The notes beneath the pieces were generated by a model. It ran no database searches, was not told the origin of the DNA, and saw only the letters and a program-made list of their open reading frames with translations. A program made the position numbers and the translations under genes. From positions 11,160,001 through 11,224,000 of the forward strand of contig OZ017795.1 of the NCBI GenBank assembly GCA_963969395.1: 64,000 bases of DNA. The letters are read 5' to 3'. Shown one piece after another: positions 10,821 to 22,100 of the stretch (positions within the stretch are counted from its first letter, which is position 1; each line of letters starts with the position of its first letter). This DNA comes from Pseudoscleropodium purum. Its lineage: Eukaryota > Streptophyta > Bryopsida > Hypnales > Brachytheciaceae.

Positions 10821-13767
10821 CATATATCATTGTGCCTTTCATGTACATCCTGTGATCATTTTATGGTTTCAATGTATACCTCCTGAACATTCTACTGCTT
10901 CTGTTGTATGTGAACTGTCACCTACGGCACAGTTGTCAGAAATGCAGCACTCTATACTGCAAAAATGGGATGCTGATTGGAAATGGGTCTGCTCCTTTAA
11001 CATCTCCATTCTGCATATGCAGTTATATACAAGCATATGGCACATACATACACATATACACATGCAAAATAAAATAAAATAAAATAAAAAATTATATGTA
11101 TGTATAGAGAAGGTGGTGACTTGTCACACTTTTTGACTTTGGCACGGGAGGCATTTGCCGTATTCTATTTTTTCTACTTTGTGTAGTGTGTGCTTGTGCT
11201 TTCCAAAATTGTCATAAACATACTAGCTTCATATCAATCAATTTCTGGATTCATCTACTACATTCTAAAGCATAGTCCAATTCATGACTGATGTAGTCTA
11301 TGCGCAACAAGCACACCCTAGGGACTTGTCCCTTTGGAAAATCACAATTTATTCAATACTCCTTAGAAAATTACTGAAAAAAAGTTTTCAATTGTTTTCC
11401 ATATCTCTACGTACCAAAAAAAATTGGACAAGTTTGGACACACTAGTCAATCACCAAATGTATTTTTCTCCTTAGATGAGTGATTCCTGAGCCTTCTACC
11501 TTATGTCCTTAGGAACTCGTAGTGTAACATTTATCAACAATATTCAATAGTAATATCAATAGAACTCATGAGCACAAAACCATATTCTCCATTATTTTCT
11601 AATTCATTAGTACAAGTATTTGGTCAAACTAAATGATTGTCATAACCATTACATTTAATAGCAGTATTTCTAAAAATTGGCTTATTCCTAGTTAACACCT
11701 TAATCCTTTAAAGACTAAGAAGAGACAATGTATCTTTTTCTAAATTTTCAATGATAGATTCTTAATTGGGTGAAACAAATCTCAATATTTTATAAACTAG
11801 TAAGGGTCTTGTAGAATAAAATTTGAAATACTTGTTGCATATTTTGATTTTAAAATTTCCAATGTGAAAAGTATTTTAAACTTTATTTAGGAATTTTAGT
11901 CTCATAGAAAAAGGGAGCAAATATAATTCTTTTACAATGAAAGAAATAATGGGGATGAAAAAAAAAAAATTTGGGACTTTTTTAGTCTTGGTATGAACAA
12001 GCAAACTAAGGCTAGAGGGGATTCTTTCAAAGTTTTATTTTTTAGCAATTTTAAAAATACAAGGTTAATTTGGGTGTGATGAAGAATACAAAATAATTAG
12101 AATGATTTCAAATTTTTTTGAAGATATTCCAAAAAATATGATAATAATATCAATCATTAAATTTCAAGAATTGATGAATATGTAAATTTCATAATTTTTG
12201 TAGGATTCAATTTGGTTAGTTTTGGTTTTCTACTCCTCCTATTTGAAAATGAAAAAAAAATTAAGAGAGTTTTTTATTTTTTATTTTTTAAAATAAAAAA
12301 ATACTGCATTTGCTTTGATTCCATTATTATTTTATTTTATTTTATTTTTTATTTTTTGGGGGGGAAGCATTATTCATCTTATTATTATACTTGTATCCTC
12401 CCAAGTTGTGTTTTTACTTATAAGTTGATCATCCAAAATTGCTATAATCTAAAATTCCAATAATCAATATTTTCTAGTATTCATTCCATGAAAACTAGAC
12501 AAAGTAGTCTTTACTTTTGTTTAATTAAAATTGCAAATTTCAGGCACATCTATATGCAAAAAATATCAAAGTGAAGTGCTTCACTGGAAACTTCCATTGT
12601 CCAAAACTTGTTAGGGTTGAAGAATTAAAGACAAAATTCATTGAAAATTGGTCAAAGATAATGTTTAAGCTAAATGTAGCCTATAATATTAAATTCAAAT
12701 ATCAATCCTACATTTCATTATTTGAAACAATGAATTGTATATCACTATGAGAAATTTCAATTAGGTCCATGAAAAATTTTAATTGTTATCATTTTTGTTG
12801 AAAAAAATTAAAAATGAATAATTAAAAATAGAAAAAATAATCTAAATTATTGGAAATTTTTTCAAAAGGCATAAGCAAATTGTTCATTGGCTATTTTAAA
12901 AAAAAAAATTGTATACTCCAAACAACTACAACAAAGATTGTAAAGTCAAATTTGGCTATTAAACCAAATTTACACTTTTATTTAATTGATATTTAAAAAT
13001 TTTGTATTTTCTTAGAATTGATAATGCATTGTCTATTTTTATATATACATTAGAATAATCTGGAATTTTTACGATAAATGAAGGTTAGAATTAAAGACTT
13101 AATTTTTTAGATTTTAAATTTCAAACTCATTTTAAAAGAAGAAAATATGAATGAAAAACACAATATACTATGTTATTTGGATTTTGAAATATAGAGCTTG
13201 CAATTGCAATAATTCTTTTCATTTTTGAATTTGAAAAAAAACTAAAGATGAAGTACAAAGATACTTTATCAAACTTTATTTTCTTAGTTATATTGAATGT
13301 TACAATCAAAATTGACCAAAACACATCCACTTTTGGGATGCATGGACCTTTAGGGATTAAACATTAGTAGTTCAAGAACCTCAACTTTCCAATGCCATTT
13401 AGAAAATAAGGTAACCTTCATGAAGTTCTGACACAAACATGAAATTGCTAAATCCATTAGTTTATTGAATATAGCCTAACAATAATTGAGCAAGTGAGTC
13501 CGATTATTACATCCTCAAAACATCAACTTCCCAAATCAAAAAAAACTTCTTCATATGAATTTGCTAATTTGAGCTAGGAGGTAGAACATGTAAAGATTAC
13601 AATACAATATAGTCATATGGGATACCTTCAAGGCTTCTTTCCTTTTGGCTTTATAGTGCTAGATTGCACTAAAAAGAAATAATTTGGCTAAAAAATGATG
13701 AATACTTTTGAAGTTTTTTTCCAAGAAGACTTCAATTAAAAAGAATCTTGGATGGGATTGCTAAATT

Positions 13768-14063
13768 GTGGACGAAAACATTATTATGGATATTGCATGT
13801 GATATAGAGTATGTGCTAATGTGAAATTTTCTATCCAATAGGTGGATGAAAACATTATTATGGATACTGTATGTGATATAGAGTATGTGCTAATGTGAAA
13901 TTTTCTATCCAATAGGTGGATGAAAACATTATTATGGATACTATATGTGATATAGAGTACATGCTAATGTGAAATTTTCTATCCAATAGGTGGATGAAAA
14001 CATTATTATGGATATTGCATGTGATATAGAGTACGTGCTAATGTGAAATTTTCTATCCAATAT
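13768..14063 (+). repeat. Four-copy tandem array of a 74-bp unit
   Basis: Units begin with GTGGA at 13768, 13842, 13916 and 13990, and the fifth GTGGA, at 14064, starts the unique flank; spacing is exactly 74 bp each time. Copies differ at a few positions (for example TATTGCATG, TACTGTATG, TACTATATG). The left arm has one unit. A more diverged relative of the surrounding segment lies at 22430-22705. Confidence 0.95.
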
Positions 14064-14909
14064 GTGGATGAAGGATGATATTTGGAGCACCACTGTAACA
14101 TTTTATACAGTCAGTGTAGCCGCTTTGGCACTTTATGAAAAATGAAAAAAATGAAAAATAAAAATCCTGGGTTACCTTACTCTTTAGATGGCACTGTACA
14201 GTACAGTAAATCAGGCATTGGTTTTGGGGTTTTGTGAACTTGAATTTCATAACTCAGACATGCCATTTCATTGGATGCAACATGACTTATTATTCTGTGT
14301 GCTAAGCGGTGGACTTGTGGAGACGTGGAGTCAGTATCTCATGTTCACTGTCACCAAATTACAAACACCAAATTATTCCAACTGGCATGGTGGAATTACA
14401 AAAGTGGAGGAAGCTAACTGGAAGAAGGTGATGAAAAAAGACGCTTTCTAAGACTCATACTCTTGTTGCTGCATCATTCAGTCACCACGGATTCATGAAG
14501 GCTGAACAAGGAAAAGGGCCAAACATTTAATTGGTCACTTCAAAACATCTAGTGAATGTAACCTAACTTAACTCCCATGCAATAATCTGCACTGCCATTT
14601 TTGTTAAATTGGCACCATTCGACGCCAGGGGCAAAATTTGTGCCTCCAATGTACACAAAGTTCTAGAAACCAGGACAAGTTTGGTAAAAAAAATGGATGT
14701 TTCAAGTTGCACATCTTGAAAGCCAATGGCCAAGTTTTCGAATAATTATGCAAATTTAATAAAATTGGTGTTCTGTACCTCTTAATTATTTCTCACAAAG
14801 GAAGGAGACAAATTTGTCTCATTTGCTTCATGGATGATCAAAATCCAAGCTACTAACAACTATATGATCATACAATCACACGCTACTAGGCAATACACTC
14901 GCATTTATA

Positions 14910-15590
14910 TCATAGTCCATTTAGGTCCATAGAGTCATAGCTCGCATTGGTTTGAGCCAATTGGTCATTTGCTTGAGCCAATTGCAATTGCAACATTACT
15001 ATGTCTTGAGCCATTTGGTTGATCTCCTTCAAATGTTGCAATGCACTTTCTTGTGCTTCTTGCATCAATTCAAAGTTCCTTTGTTCGATTTCTTTCCATT
15101 GTCTTGGTAGGTTGGTCCTTTGGTTGCTCTCTTTTGGAATTTGATGAAATTGTGAATTTGCCACCTTGGTAGATGAATGAGTATCTTGGCTAGAATCTCC
15201 TTTAGTTGTTTTAGATGCCACCCGATGCAAGTCTCGACAAATGAATGATGTAGGATTTGGTGAATGAGTTGGAATGACATGGGTCGAAGTCATAGCCTCA
15301 TTAGCATTGATTGTGTTGTTGGTTGGCCTTGCACTAGTTCCAAGTTCATAAAGACCAATGATGCTCATCTCTCTTACTAAGGAGATTCCACAAATTGGAC
15401 AAGTTTTGGGCTCATTTTGAATCCACAAGTAGATGCATGACCAACAAAAGATGTGACCACATGCGGTTGCAATTGGATCACTTGAGGGCTTCATGCAAAG
15501 TGCACACTTTACTTGATGTGCACAAAGGTTTGATTTGTCCTCAACATTTTTGCCAAATGGTGTAGACAACGGTGCACCACTTCTGTCCAT
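14910..15590 (-). CDS. RING-finger protein with C-terminal coiled coil (right-arm copy)
   Basis: The minus-strand twin of the gene at 2337-3017: ATG at 15590, 226 aa, single exon. It differs from the left copy at only three residues (E2D, G24A, T33M); none is a zinc ligand, so the C3HC4 RING (C29, C32, C44, H46, C49, C52, C64, C67) is intact. The Ser/Asn-rich linker and Gln/Leu coiled-coil tail are identical. The differences all fall in the first 33 codons, and the rest of the frame appears almost unchanged at nucleotide level, although the flanks of the two arms differ much more. The genes point toward each other across the loop. Two open copies suggest selection or recent homogenisation. 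Ubiquitin-ligase function is inferred from the family. Confidence 0.8.
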   Translation of the reverse strand: MDRSGAPLSTPFGKNVEDKSNLCAHQVKCALCMKPSSDPIATACGHIFCWSCIYLWIQNEPKTCPICGISLVREMSIIGLYELGTSARPTNNTINANEAMTSTHVIPTHSPNPTSFICRDLHRVASKTTKGDSSQDTHSSTKVANSQFHQIPKESNQRTNLPRQWKEIEQRNFELMQEAQESALQHLKEINQMAQDIVMLQLQLAQANDQLAQTNASYDSMDLNGL

Positions 15591-15927
15591 AACTAGAAAA
15601 TCTCAATTCCTAGTTTTCTTGTAAATTAAAACAAATATCAAATCTATTCAAGCATGAAGCACCCAACCAAGAGGTCACCTTCAACGAAGGCTCAAGATTG
15701 TTCAAAATATATTCACTTTGACGAATATGTTTGATATACAAATCCAAAAATCAATAGCAAAATAGAAGAGAAGATGAAATCCTTTTCATCTTGTGTTGAA
15801 GTTATTTATAGGTCTCTCATTGCCTTGAACTTTTACTTTTACTTTTTATTTTATCTTGAAAAAAACTGAAAGATCTTACTAACTTTTGTCTTATGTTTAA
15901 CATGTATCTTAAACAATTATGAACTTT

Positions 15928-15980
15928 TACTTTGCAATGAAATTCCGCTTCATTTGTGTAAAAAACCCGAAACAAAACAT
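15928..15980 (+). mobile_element. Retroposon 3'-tail-like sequence in right arm
   Basis: Contains TTTGCAATGAAATTCCGCTT, then CATTTGTGTAAAAAACCCGAAAC, the tail shared with the retroposon insertions at 36.7 and 56.5 kb. It mirrors 1935-1985 in the left arm. Confidence 0.4.
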
Positions 15981-16311
15981 GTATCTTAAATGAATTCAGT
16001 TGGCTCTACATAAAGGACCGCACCAGCAGCACATTTCATTTTCCACTCATCGTCTGGAGTTGAGGTCTTTCTTCAAGTGCCATGATCTTAGTGAATACTG
16101 CATTAGTAGTGGTAAGTGTGAGTATGACACTAATTTTCCTTGGGCCAGTAAGTTAAATGGCTCTAGCATTGAGATTAGGCTAATTAAGAGAGCTTGGAAC
16201 AAAATTACAGTAGAACTGGGAACTTGTGTACACATCTTGTAGATAAGGTAGAACAACCCAATGCAATTCAAAAACCTTCTAGTGGAGACCTACAAGTAGT
16301 GGATGATTCCA

Positions 16312-17042
16312 TTAGGTGATTGCAAGAAACCTTTATCCTATTTTATAGCAGATGGTGCTTGCTTGCTAATTTGTTTTTCAGTCATAACTTTTTTCATTTT
16401 AGCTCCAAACTCCTCAATATTTATATATAAGGTACTCATAAATATTATATACCTTGCTTGTTTTTCCTAATTTAAAAAAAATATTAGAGTTCAAAAATAG
16501 CCCTCAAATTTTGTCACACTTGCTAATGTGGGAGGATTTAGTACTATTTGTACCCCAAAAAACAAATTTCAAGTTGAAATTTAGAGAGGATGGTCTTCTA
16601 GTAGACACGTAGCTTCTATATAGAGGAAATAGAAAAATAATTAATTGTATGTGGTGTGAAAATCTACAAAGTAAGCTTCTTTTTCTTGCATTTTGAAACA
16701 TATAAAATATTTTTTTGGTGGTTCTTTTGGTGAATGACCATCTTTGTAGAATTATTACAAATGTCAAATTTTATTTTATTTATTTATTTATCTCCTATTT
16801 TTAACTAATTAAAGCATTAAAGCATCTATTTTCTTAAGATTTGGCACTTTTCTAGTTCTCTTACTTGGAGAATTTTTTTGTGCTCTTCCTTTGGTAGTTA
16901 CCTTCATCTTAAAGGTGTATACATTAGCCATATTTTTTTTAAATTTAAAATGATTTTTCTAATTTTAAGGTACTTTAGAAATAATCAAAAGTACTATTCC
17001 AAATGCAGCAAAAAAAATAGTTGTTTTCTTGCAATCACCCCA
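16312..17042. mobile_element. ~730-bp TIR element, copy 1
   Basis: Left end TTAGGTGATTGCAAGAAA, right end TTTTCTTGCAATCACCCC: inverted termini. The interior matches, as reverse complement, the element at about 33256-33987 along its length (for example CTTGGAGAATTTTT, TTACCTTCATCTT, ATGACCATC). No transposase frame was found, so it is probably non-autonomous. Similar ends occur near 49637 and possibly 63853. Confidence 0.6.
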
Positions 17043-17790
17043 TTATGGGTTTTTTTCAATTACCCCCTAAATGTTTTGGACTATGTTTTTACCCAAAACA
17101 CTCCAAAAATGTCATTTCTAATGCAAGTACCAAATTCTAGAAAAAAACACAATTTAGGACACATATAATTATAGTATCTTTTAGTTCACTAGTTTGAAAA
17201 GATGTAGAAAAAAATTCAGAAATTTCCACCTTATAGATTGCAATATATTTTGCATTTGAAGAGCCCAAAATCATTTTTTTGACCTTGTGAAAAACAAGGT
17301 AGTTGCACTTCACAAGGTCACATTTGCATGAAAAAATGTCCCAAATGGGGGGTGCTTCTTTGGATTCATTCTTCAAGGCAAGTTGGTTAGATGCTTGAAA
17401 ATTTTTACATTGCTTGGAATTGTACAAGATATAGGAAAATAATAGTGAATAAAAAGAAGTAGAGAATGATTCAAAATACTTAATTGTTAAGAATTTAGTT
17501 ATGGAATTGAAAATTTTCAATTCCAATGTTGTAATGTTGTAATAAACAATCTACATCATATGATATTAATTTTTTTTGAAAAAACATTGAAAATTGAGTT
17601 AAATAAAGGACTTGAAAGTTTATTTAAGAGTAGGCAATTTATATAGCTTGCAAACTAAAACTCCTTAAAACTTTCATCTCATTAATAAAAATGAAAAGAT
17701 TCAAAGCTTTTCATATATATATAAATCTAAAAAATAAATTTCAAATTTTTATTTCTTAAAAGAATGATTTCTTAAGAAATTTTTAAACTG
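17040..17790 (+). repeat. Dispersed AT-rich repeat, copy 3
   Basis: Same family and order of landmarks as 4895-5890 and 7100-7850, uninterrupted. It directly abuts the right end of the TIR element at 16312-17042. Confidence 0.6.
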
Positions 17791-19400
17791 CATACAAAAC
17801 ATTGAAAATTACATACCATAAAATAACTATTTAACCATGATGGGATTATGTCTTAGGTGTCTATCATGAGTCATTTTGACCATGATGAGTTGTTCTACTT
17901 TGGTGCTTTATTTTGATTGCAAATCCTAAATGAAGTATGATTGACTACTAATTCATTTGAATTCAAGTCTAAGTAATTAAAGAAACTACAAAAAGAAAAT
18001 TCAAAGAAGGAATTTCAAAAGTAATCATACGACTTTGATAGGGAAATGTTGGAAGTTATACTTTAAAGTTGCTTAATCCCATAAAGATAAGTGCACTTAG
18101 TTGTGACTTGTTTGCAAAACCATCCCATCTAGAATCTTACCAAATATGAAGCCCTTTAATATGAGAACATAGGGGCAAAATAGGACCATTTGAATGAGTA
18201 AATTTCAACTATTTCAAGATTCATAATATATTCAAACATTGTCTAAAAATTGCATCTTAAGACAATTTCAAATTCCCTTTTGATTCCTAACAAAATCCAA
18301 TAATTTATAGATTAATAATGGGACCATGAGCAAAATACTTAATCATAAAGGTTTAGAGTTTATATGCAATTACCATATTACATACATAGTTGGAGTAATA
18401 ATCATTCAAAGCAGTATAAAGATGTCACTAATATTGCTTCTTATAATGTGAACCATCTATCGTTCTTTAGTTTATTGATTTTCTAGTTGTTATTAGTAAG
18501 TCCTTACAATGCACATGGGTTCAAGAATTTGCTTAGAAAGATATAGCTTTACAAATTGATTCCATCATGACATACATACTATTCCTAAATGGAATGAATA
18601 ATTTGGAAGGCAGTTGCAAGCAAACTTAACACAAGATAATGATTATAATTTCCTAAACAAACAAATCTCCATTCCAAACATGAACAACCTATTCCAACCT
18701 ATTCTTAAATTGTTTGCAATATATTTCCAACATTCCTTGCAATATGAAAAACATCTTTGACCTATTTTGGACCTCAATGTGTAAAGTACAAAAATCCCTA
18801 TTGAACAAGCTCAATCTTCATGTTAGCCAAAAATCCACATATTGGCTTCTTAGAACAATATATCCGCATACTACCTTCCTAGAATTACATACCTGCACAT
18901 TGATTTTCTAGAGGAATATAATGTCAAGCACTACCACACGTCTCCAACATAGGAGTTTGGAACAATGATAGCCTTCCATATCCTAGCAAACGCCAAGTCT
19001 CAACACCAAAACTAGTTCTGTCCCTAACAACAAAAGTCAATTTTGTCAATGTTAGTATCCTAAAGAACTTCAATGAAGAATTTTGACAAAGTTGTAGTGA
19101 AGGAACAAGAACAATGACATACAAATGAATGAAAGACATTCCCCTATAGACATACACTACACTCAATTCTCTCCAATAATATTACCACAAGACCTAAATT
19201 GACATACTTCACAACTTGATACATGAAAAGTGTCTAATCCAATGCGTACCAACATAACAATAAATAGGAAATAATTGACAATTGTTCTCACAATTTGACA
19301 TATGAAAGTTGTCCAATTGGCATCTATATAACAAGAAATGTACAAAAAATAAGCAAATACTAAGTGTGTTGAGAAGGTTGAGTGCAACTATGAAAGCAAA
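17790..19400. other. AT-rich intergenic sequence
   Basis: No coding domain, RNA gene or tandem structure was recognised; open frames are short and compositionally biased. Confidence 0.4.
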
Positions 19401-19403
19401 ACG

Positions 19404-19566
19404 AATATTTCATGAAAATGGTGGTATTCCACAAACTTGGCACTTTTAGGTTCAAAACTGTATACCTGTCCTAAATTTCAGAGTTTCAAGGTCTGAAATC
19501 TATACCCGTCTTAGAAAATGAATGGAAAAATGGCGGAAAAATGTGTCACCATTTTACCGAAATATC
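19404..19566. mobile_element. ~160-bp MITE-like element, copy 1
   Basis: Starts near ATATTTCATGAAAATGGTGG and ends near CACCATTTTACCGAAATAT, imperfect terminal inverted repeats. The core contains ATTCCACAAACTTGGCACTT and GAATGGAAAAATGGCGG. Relatives are at 25276-25434 and about 54090-54230. It overlaps the open frame that extends the SSDDC protein at 19.5-20.0 kb. Confidence 0.6.
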
Positions 19567-20002
19567 TGTTGCAAGTAGAACATGAAAAACGAAGGGATAT
19601 GAAATGGAATGTGGAATGTGGAAGCGTCGTAGTTACCTTCTTCCGGAACACTCCAAGAAGTTGTTGCCACTTTGAAGAAGACTCTCCACCCTGGACCGGG
19701 GTATTGCGCCAGTTGCCCCTCTTCTCAGTCCCTATCCATGTATACTTGTCCTTATCGTCTTTATAGATTCTGACTTTGTTGTATTCAGTGCAGTCGTCGG
19801 AGCTGAACACCACTCGTTCTGCTGGGGAGCTTTTGGGTTGCATGGCACACCAGTACTCGCGATAGGTTGCGCTTTCGTCCACCCTGATATTGTATGTCTT
19901 CCCTTTCGGAAGCAAATGCAACAGATGGAACACATTTGCGGATCCTTGTTTCAATTCGATGTTGGAATCCGTGTCATTGAACACTTTTGTTACCTTCCCC
20001 AT
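19511..20002 (-). CDS. Small SSDDC-motif protein (probable DUF7748-type), copy A
   Basis: The ATG at 20002 begins MGKVTKVFNDTDSNIELKQG; the in-frame codon two positions upstream is TTG, so it is not chosen. Key features are YREYWC (47-52) and VFSSDDC (65-71), then a charged stretch and SSKWQQLLGVFRKK. It resembles a family of unknown function that I associate with mosses and ferns (DUF7748); this is from memory and unverified. A good donor (AAGAAG|GTAACT, intron from 19636) lies right after the RKK, so the conserved part may end at 19637 and continue in an exon not found. If it is unspliced, the frame runs to a TAA at 19511 and its last residues come from a MITE. A homologue is at 52944-53333. 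No signal peptide or membrane segment. Confidence 0.65.
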   Translation of the reverse strand: MGKVTKVFNDTDSNIELKQGSANVFHLLHLLPKGKTYNIRVDESATYREYWCAMQPKSSPAERVVFSSDDCTEYNKVRIYKDDKDKYTWIGTEKRGNWRNTPVQGGESSSKWQQLLGVFRKKVTTTLPHSTFHFISLRFSCSTCNRYFGKMVTHFSAIFPFIF

Positions 20003-20077
20003 GATCAACTTTCGATCGGATGATAATCTAGATAGTACTAGATTTTATCAAACTCAATTAAGCCTCAGTTAATAAAA

Positions 20078-21974
20078 CTACGAATGTTGGTTCCACTTGT
20101 GAACCGCCAAGGAGTTGCAAAGGATCACAACATAGGCCAGAATGAAAAGACCCGTGAAGATAATGAGCGACAAAACGACGCCAATCCTGCTGATCGAGAT
20201 CGAGATCCAGGAACTTGGTTTTCTTCCGGGCCGACTTTCCGTAGCATGCGTGTTGAAGTTGAAATCTTTCCCAGTCGCTCGAAGTTTCGTAGCTCTTGCT
20301 GCTACTGCCTGAGTGTTAATCAAACCCTTCAAAGTCAGACAGTGAGTGCAAAAATCTACGGCAGTTTTACTTAAGGAAGAAAACAAATGTCTCATCAAAA
20401 TAAATAATCACATCACATATTTCTGAATGATAGAAAAACTTAGTTAATATATTCGACATTGAGCTTCTGCAATAGATCCAATTCACTCCTCTTAGCTTGG
20501 AGACTAAGAGGACATGTTAGAGACAGTAGCTTGCACAAGAAGGGAATTAAAATTTCAAAATCCCTTAATTCCCAAACCCTATAAAAAAATGCTATAGGAC
20601 TTAGAATTCTAGTATTTTGAAAAACTCCTACCCTGACTTGTAGAAAAACTTCACGGACGGATGATACCTTCGAGCTTCATTGGTAATTGATCTGGGTGAA
20701 TGCGCAAGCATTAATTTTCAATGATAACTGTGGCATTAATCGAGACATTAATAGAATAATTATAAGCTGATTGAATCATCTTCTACTGGTTTTCTAGCTA
20801 ATTCTGGCACTAGTAATTCTTGGCTTACAGTTCATCATGGAAACCATTTTATCCGAACATATACTCGTTTTTTTTCATGAAGTTCCAAGATCATCACTTT
20901 TAAGAGTATCTCATTTTGTACAATTGACAAGTACTAAGTGTAAGATCGATCTATTTCTACAGAACCAACATTCTTTATAAATAAAGCCTTTTCGAACAGA
21001 TCGGCTTCAGGGTCAGAGTGACCGTCAATCTGTCCTCATATTCTGCTGATGGTGAATTTTGTCCCCTACAACCACAGTTTATTTGCTAAGATCCTGTGGC
21101 AAGTTCCCTCATTGAGGTACTAATTTCAAGAGCTGGTTTTGTGGAGTTTTAGGTTAGGGCTGTCTGAAGCTTTTGAAGAATTTCAGAGAAAGGAGTTCAA
21201 TTTGGATATACCTCTCAGATTCATAGAACACCCGAGAGAAAAAAAGGGAAGAGATAGTGACAGAAATGCGGCAGTTTTCATTTACCGTACTATCTGAACT
21301 AAATTCTAATTTTTCCCGATACATTCCCCGTATTTCTCAAGCTTCAACCGATCTCAAACGTCTTTACAGAAACGTGCAGTATGGCTTCAAATGAACACAT
21401 ATTTTCAAAACTTGATACTTACCGACAACTTAGACAAATTACCCTACTTGATTAGTGAATACCAAGAGCAACGACGGAGGTATACCAAATGGAACCTGTG
21501 AAAATATATGCCCTATCTAGTTTGGAAAGTTTGTTTGCCTACCGTTTGAGCGATCTTCTCGTTGTGGATGGAGATCTCCAACTCCTCGAGCGTTGAAAAC
21601 TTGATCCAGACGCCAAAGATGGCGACCAACGCTGCCACGCTCGATAAGAGGGCGGGGACCCAGACCATACCACACAGGGGTTTGTTGTAGGACTTGAGCT
21701 GCGACACGGCGGTGAGCACCACGCCTTGGAAGACACTGAAGAACCCCACGATGTTGAAGATCTGGTTGGTCAAGTCCGCGCTACGCTTCTCCTTGCGATC
21801 CACCTTGCTGCTCAGATACGACTCCTTGCGATCCCACTCCTTCAAAGCCGCCCGGTGCTCGGCGCTACCCTCGATCCACAACACGTTTTGGATCTCCTCG
21901 CGGGGGAAATTATTCCCAGCGACCACGGGCTGCGGACTACCTCCCGGCACTACACTATTCCCGGCTGCAGACAT
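20078..21974 (-). CDS. Three-TM membrane protein of unknown function (two exons)
   Basis: Exon 1 is 21974-21543 (donor ACG|GTAGGC) and exon 2 is 20308-20078 (acceptor CTCAG|GCA); the join is phase 0 and gives 220 aa. The first ATG in frame is at 21974 (MSAAGNSVVPGGSP). The acidic/basic helix at about 35-68 (EHRAALKEWDRKES...) could be a short coiled coil. Predicted membrane segments: about 71-92, 103-124 and 186-209, the last in exon 2, ending with a short KWNQHS tail. The region around NQIFNIVGFFSVFQGVVLTA recalls plant membrane proteins of unknown function, but I cannot name the family. The 1234-bp intron holds no recognisable gene. The leader is C/A-rich (G-rich on the plus strand). Its stop lies 75 bp before the start of the SSDDC gene on the same strand. 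Confidence 0.7.
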
Positions 21975-22019
21975 AGAGGCAGAAACAGCCAGAGGGGCAA
22001 AAACAGGGATAAGTTCCAA

Positions 22020-22082
22020 TGGGTGTGGGTGGAGGTGGGTTTGGAGGTGTGGGTGGAGGTGTGGGTAAGGGTGGGGCGGGGG
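22020..22082 (+). promoter_or_regulatory. G-rich GGTGTGG/GGAGGTG tract in the leader of the membrane-protein gene
   Basis: A run of GGGTGTGGGTGGAGGTG-type units on the plus strand, i.e. CCACCCACACC on the coding (minus) strand, starting 45 bp upstream of the ATG. It has many runs of three Gs, enough for a G-quadruplex on the template strand. Regulatory effect is speculative. Confidence 0.4.
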
Positions 22083-22100
22083 GATTTATGTCTACCTTTG

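Larger units (their letters stand above)
4413..13291. repeat. Loop of the inverted repeat: AT-rich repeat debris without a recognisable gene
   Basis: About 8.9 kb of very AT-rich sequence between the arms. It holds two direct copies of a dispersed repeat (about 4895-5890 and 7100-7850), two direct copies of another (about 6120-6730 and 10020-10550), a MITE at 5116-5376, and a short RGTA-derived fragment at about 10731-10820. Microsatellite-like runs occur at 8311-8336 (TTTCTTA units), 11068-11091 (AAAAT units) and 12325-12360. All open frames here are short and lack recognisable domains. No transposase, reverse transcriptase or integrase motif was seen. Confidence 0.6.
13292..16052. repeat. 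Right arm of the large inverted repeat (~2.76 kb)
   Basis: Reverse complement of about 1859-4412. It is about 200 bp longer than the left arm, mainly because the 74-bp unit is present four times (three extra units, 222 bp), offset by small deletions. An 8-bp insertion near 14322 also separates the arms. Confidence 0.9.

Noticed and set aside
13768..14063. CRISPR-like array
   Set aside because: Units are head-to-tail 74-bp repeats without spacers, in a plant-type genome.
16000..16242. 80-codon plus-strand frame across the outer edge of the right arm
   Set aside because: It starts on a non-ATG codon and spans an arm boundary; no domain recognised.
17137..17526. 129-codon minus-strand frame
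   Set aside because: It lies within a dispersed AT-rich repeat; other copies of the repeat do not keep the frame open.
21513..22019. Longer version of the membrane-protein exon 1 starting at 22019
   Set aside because: The upstream start is a TTG; the first in-frame ATG is at 21974.
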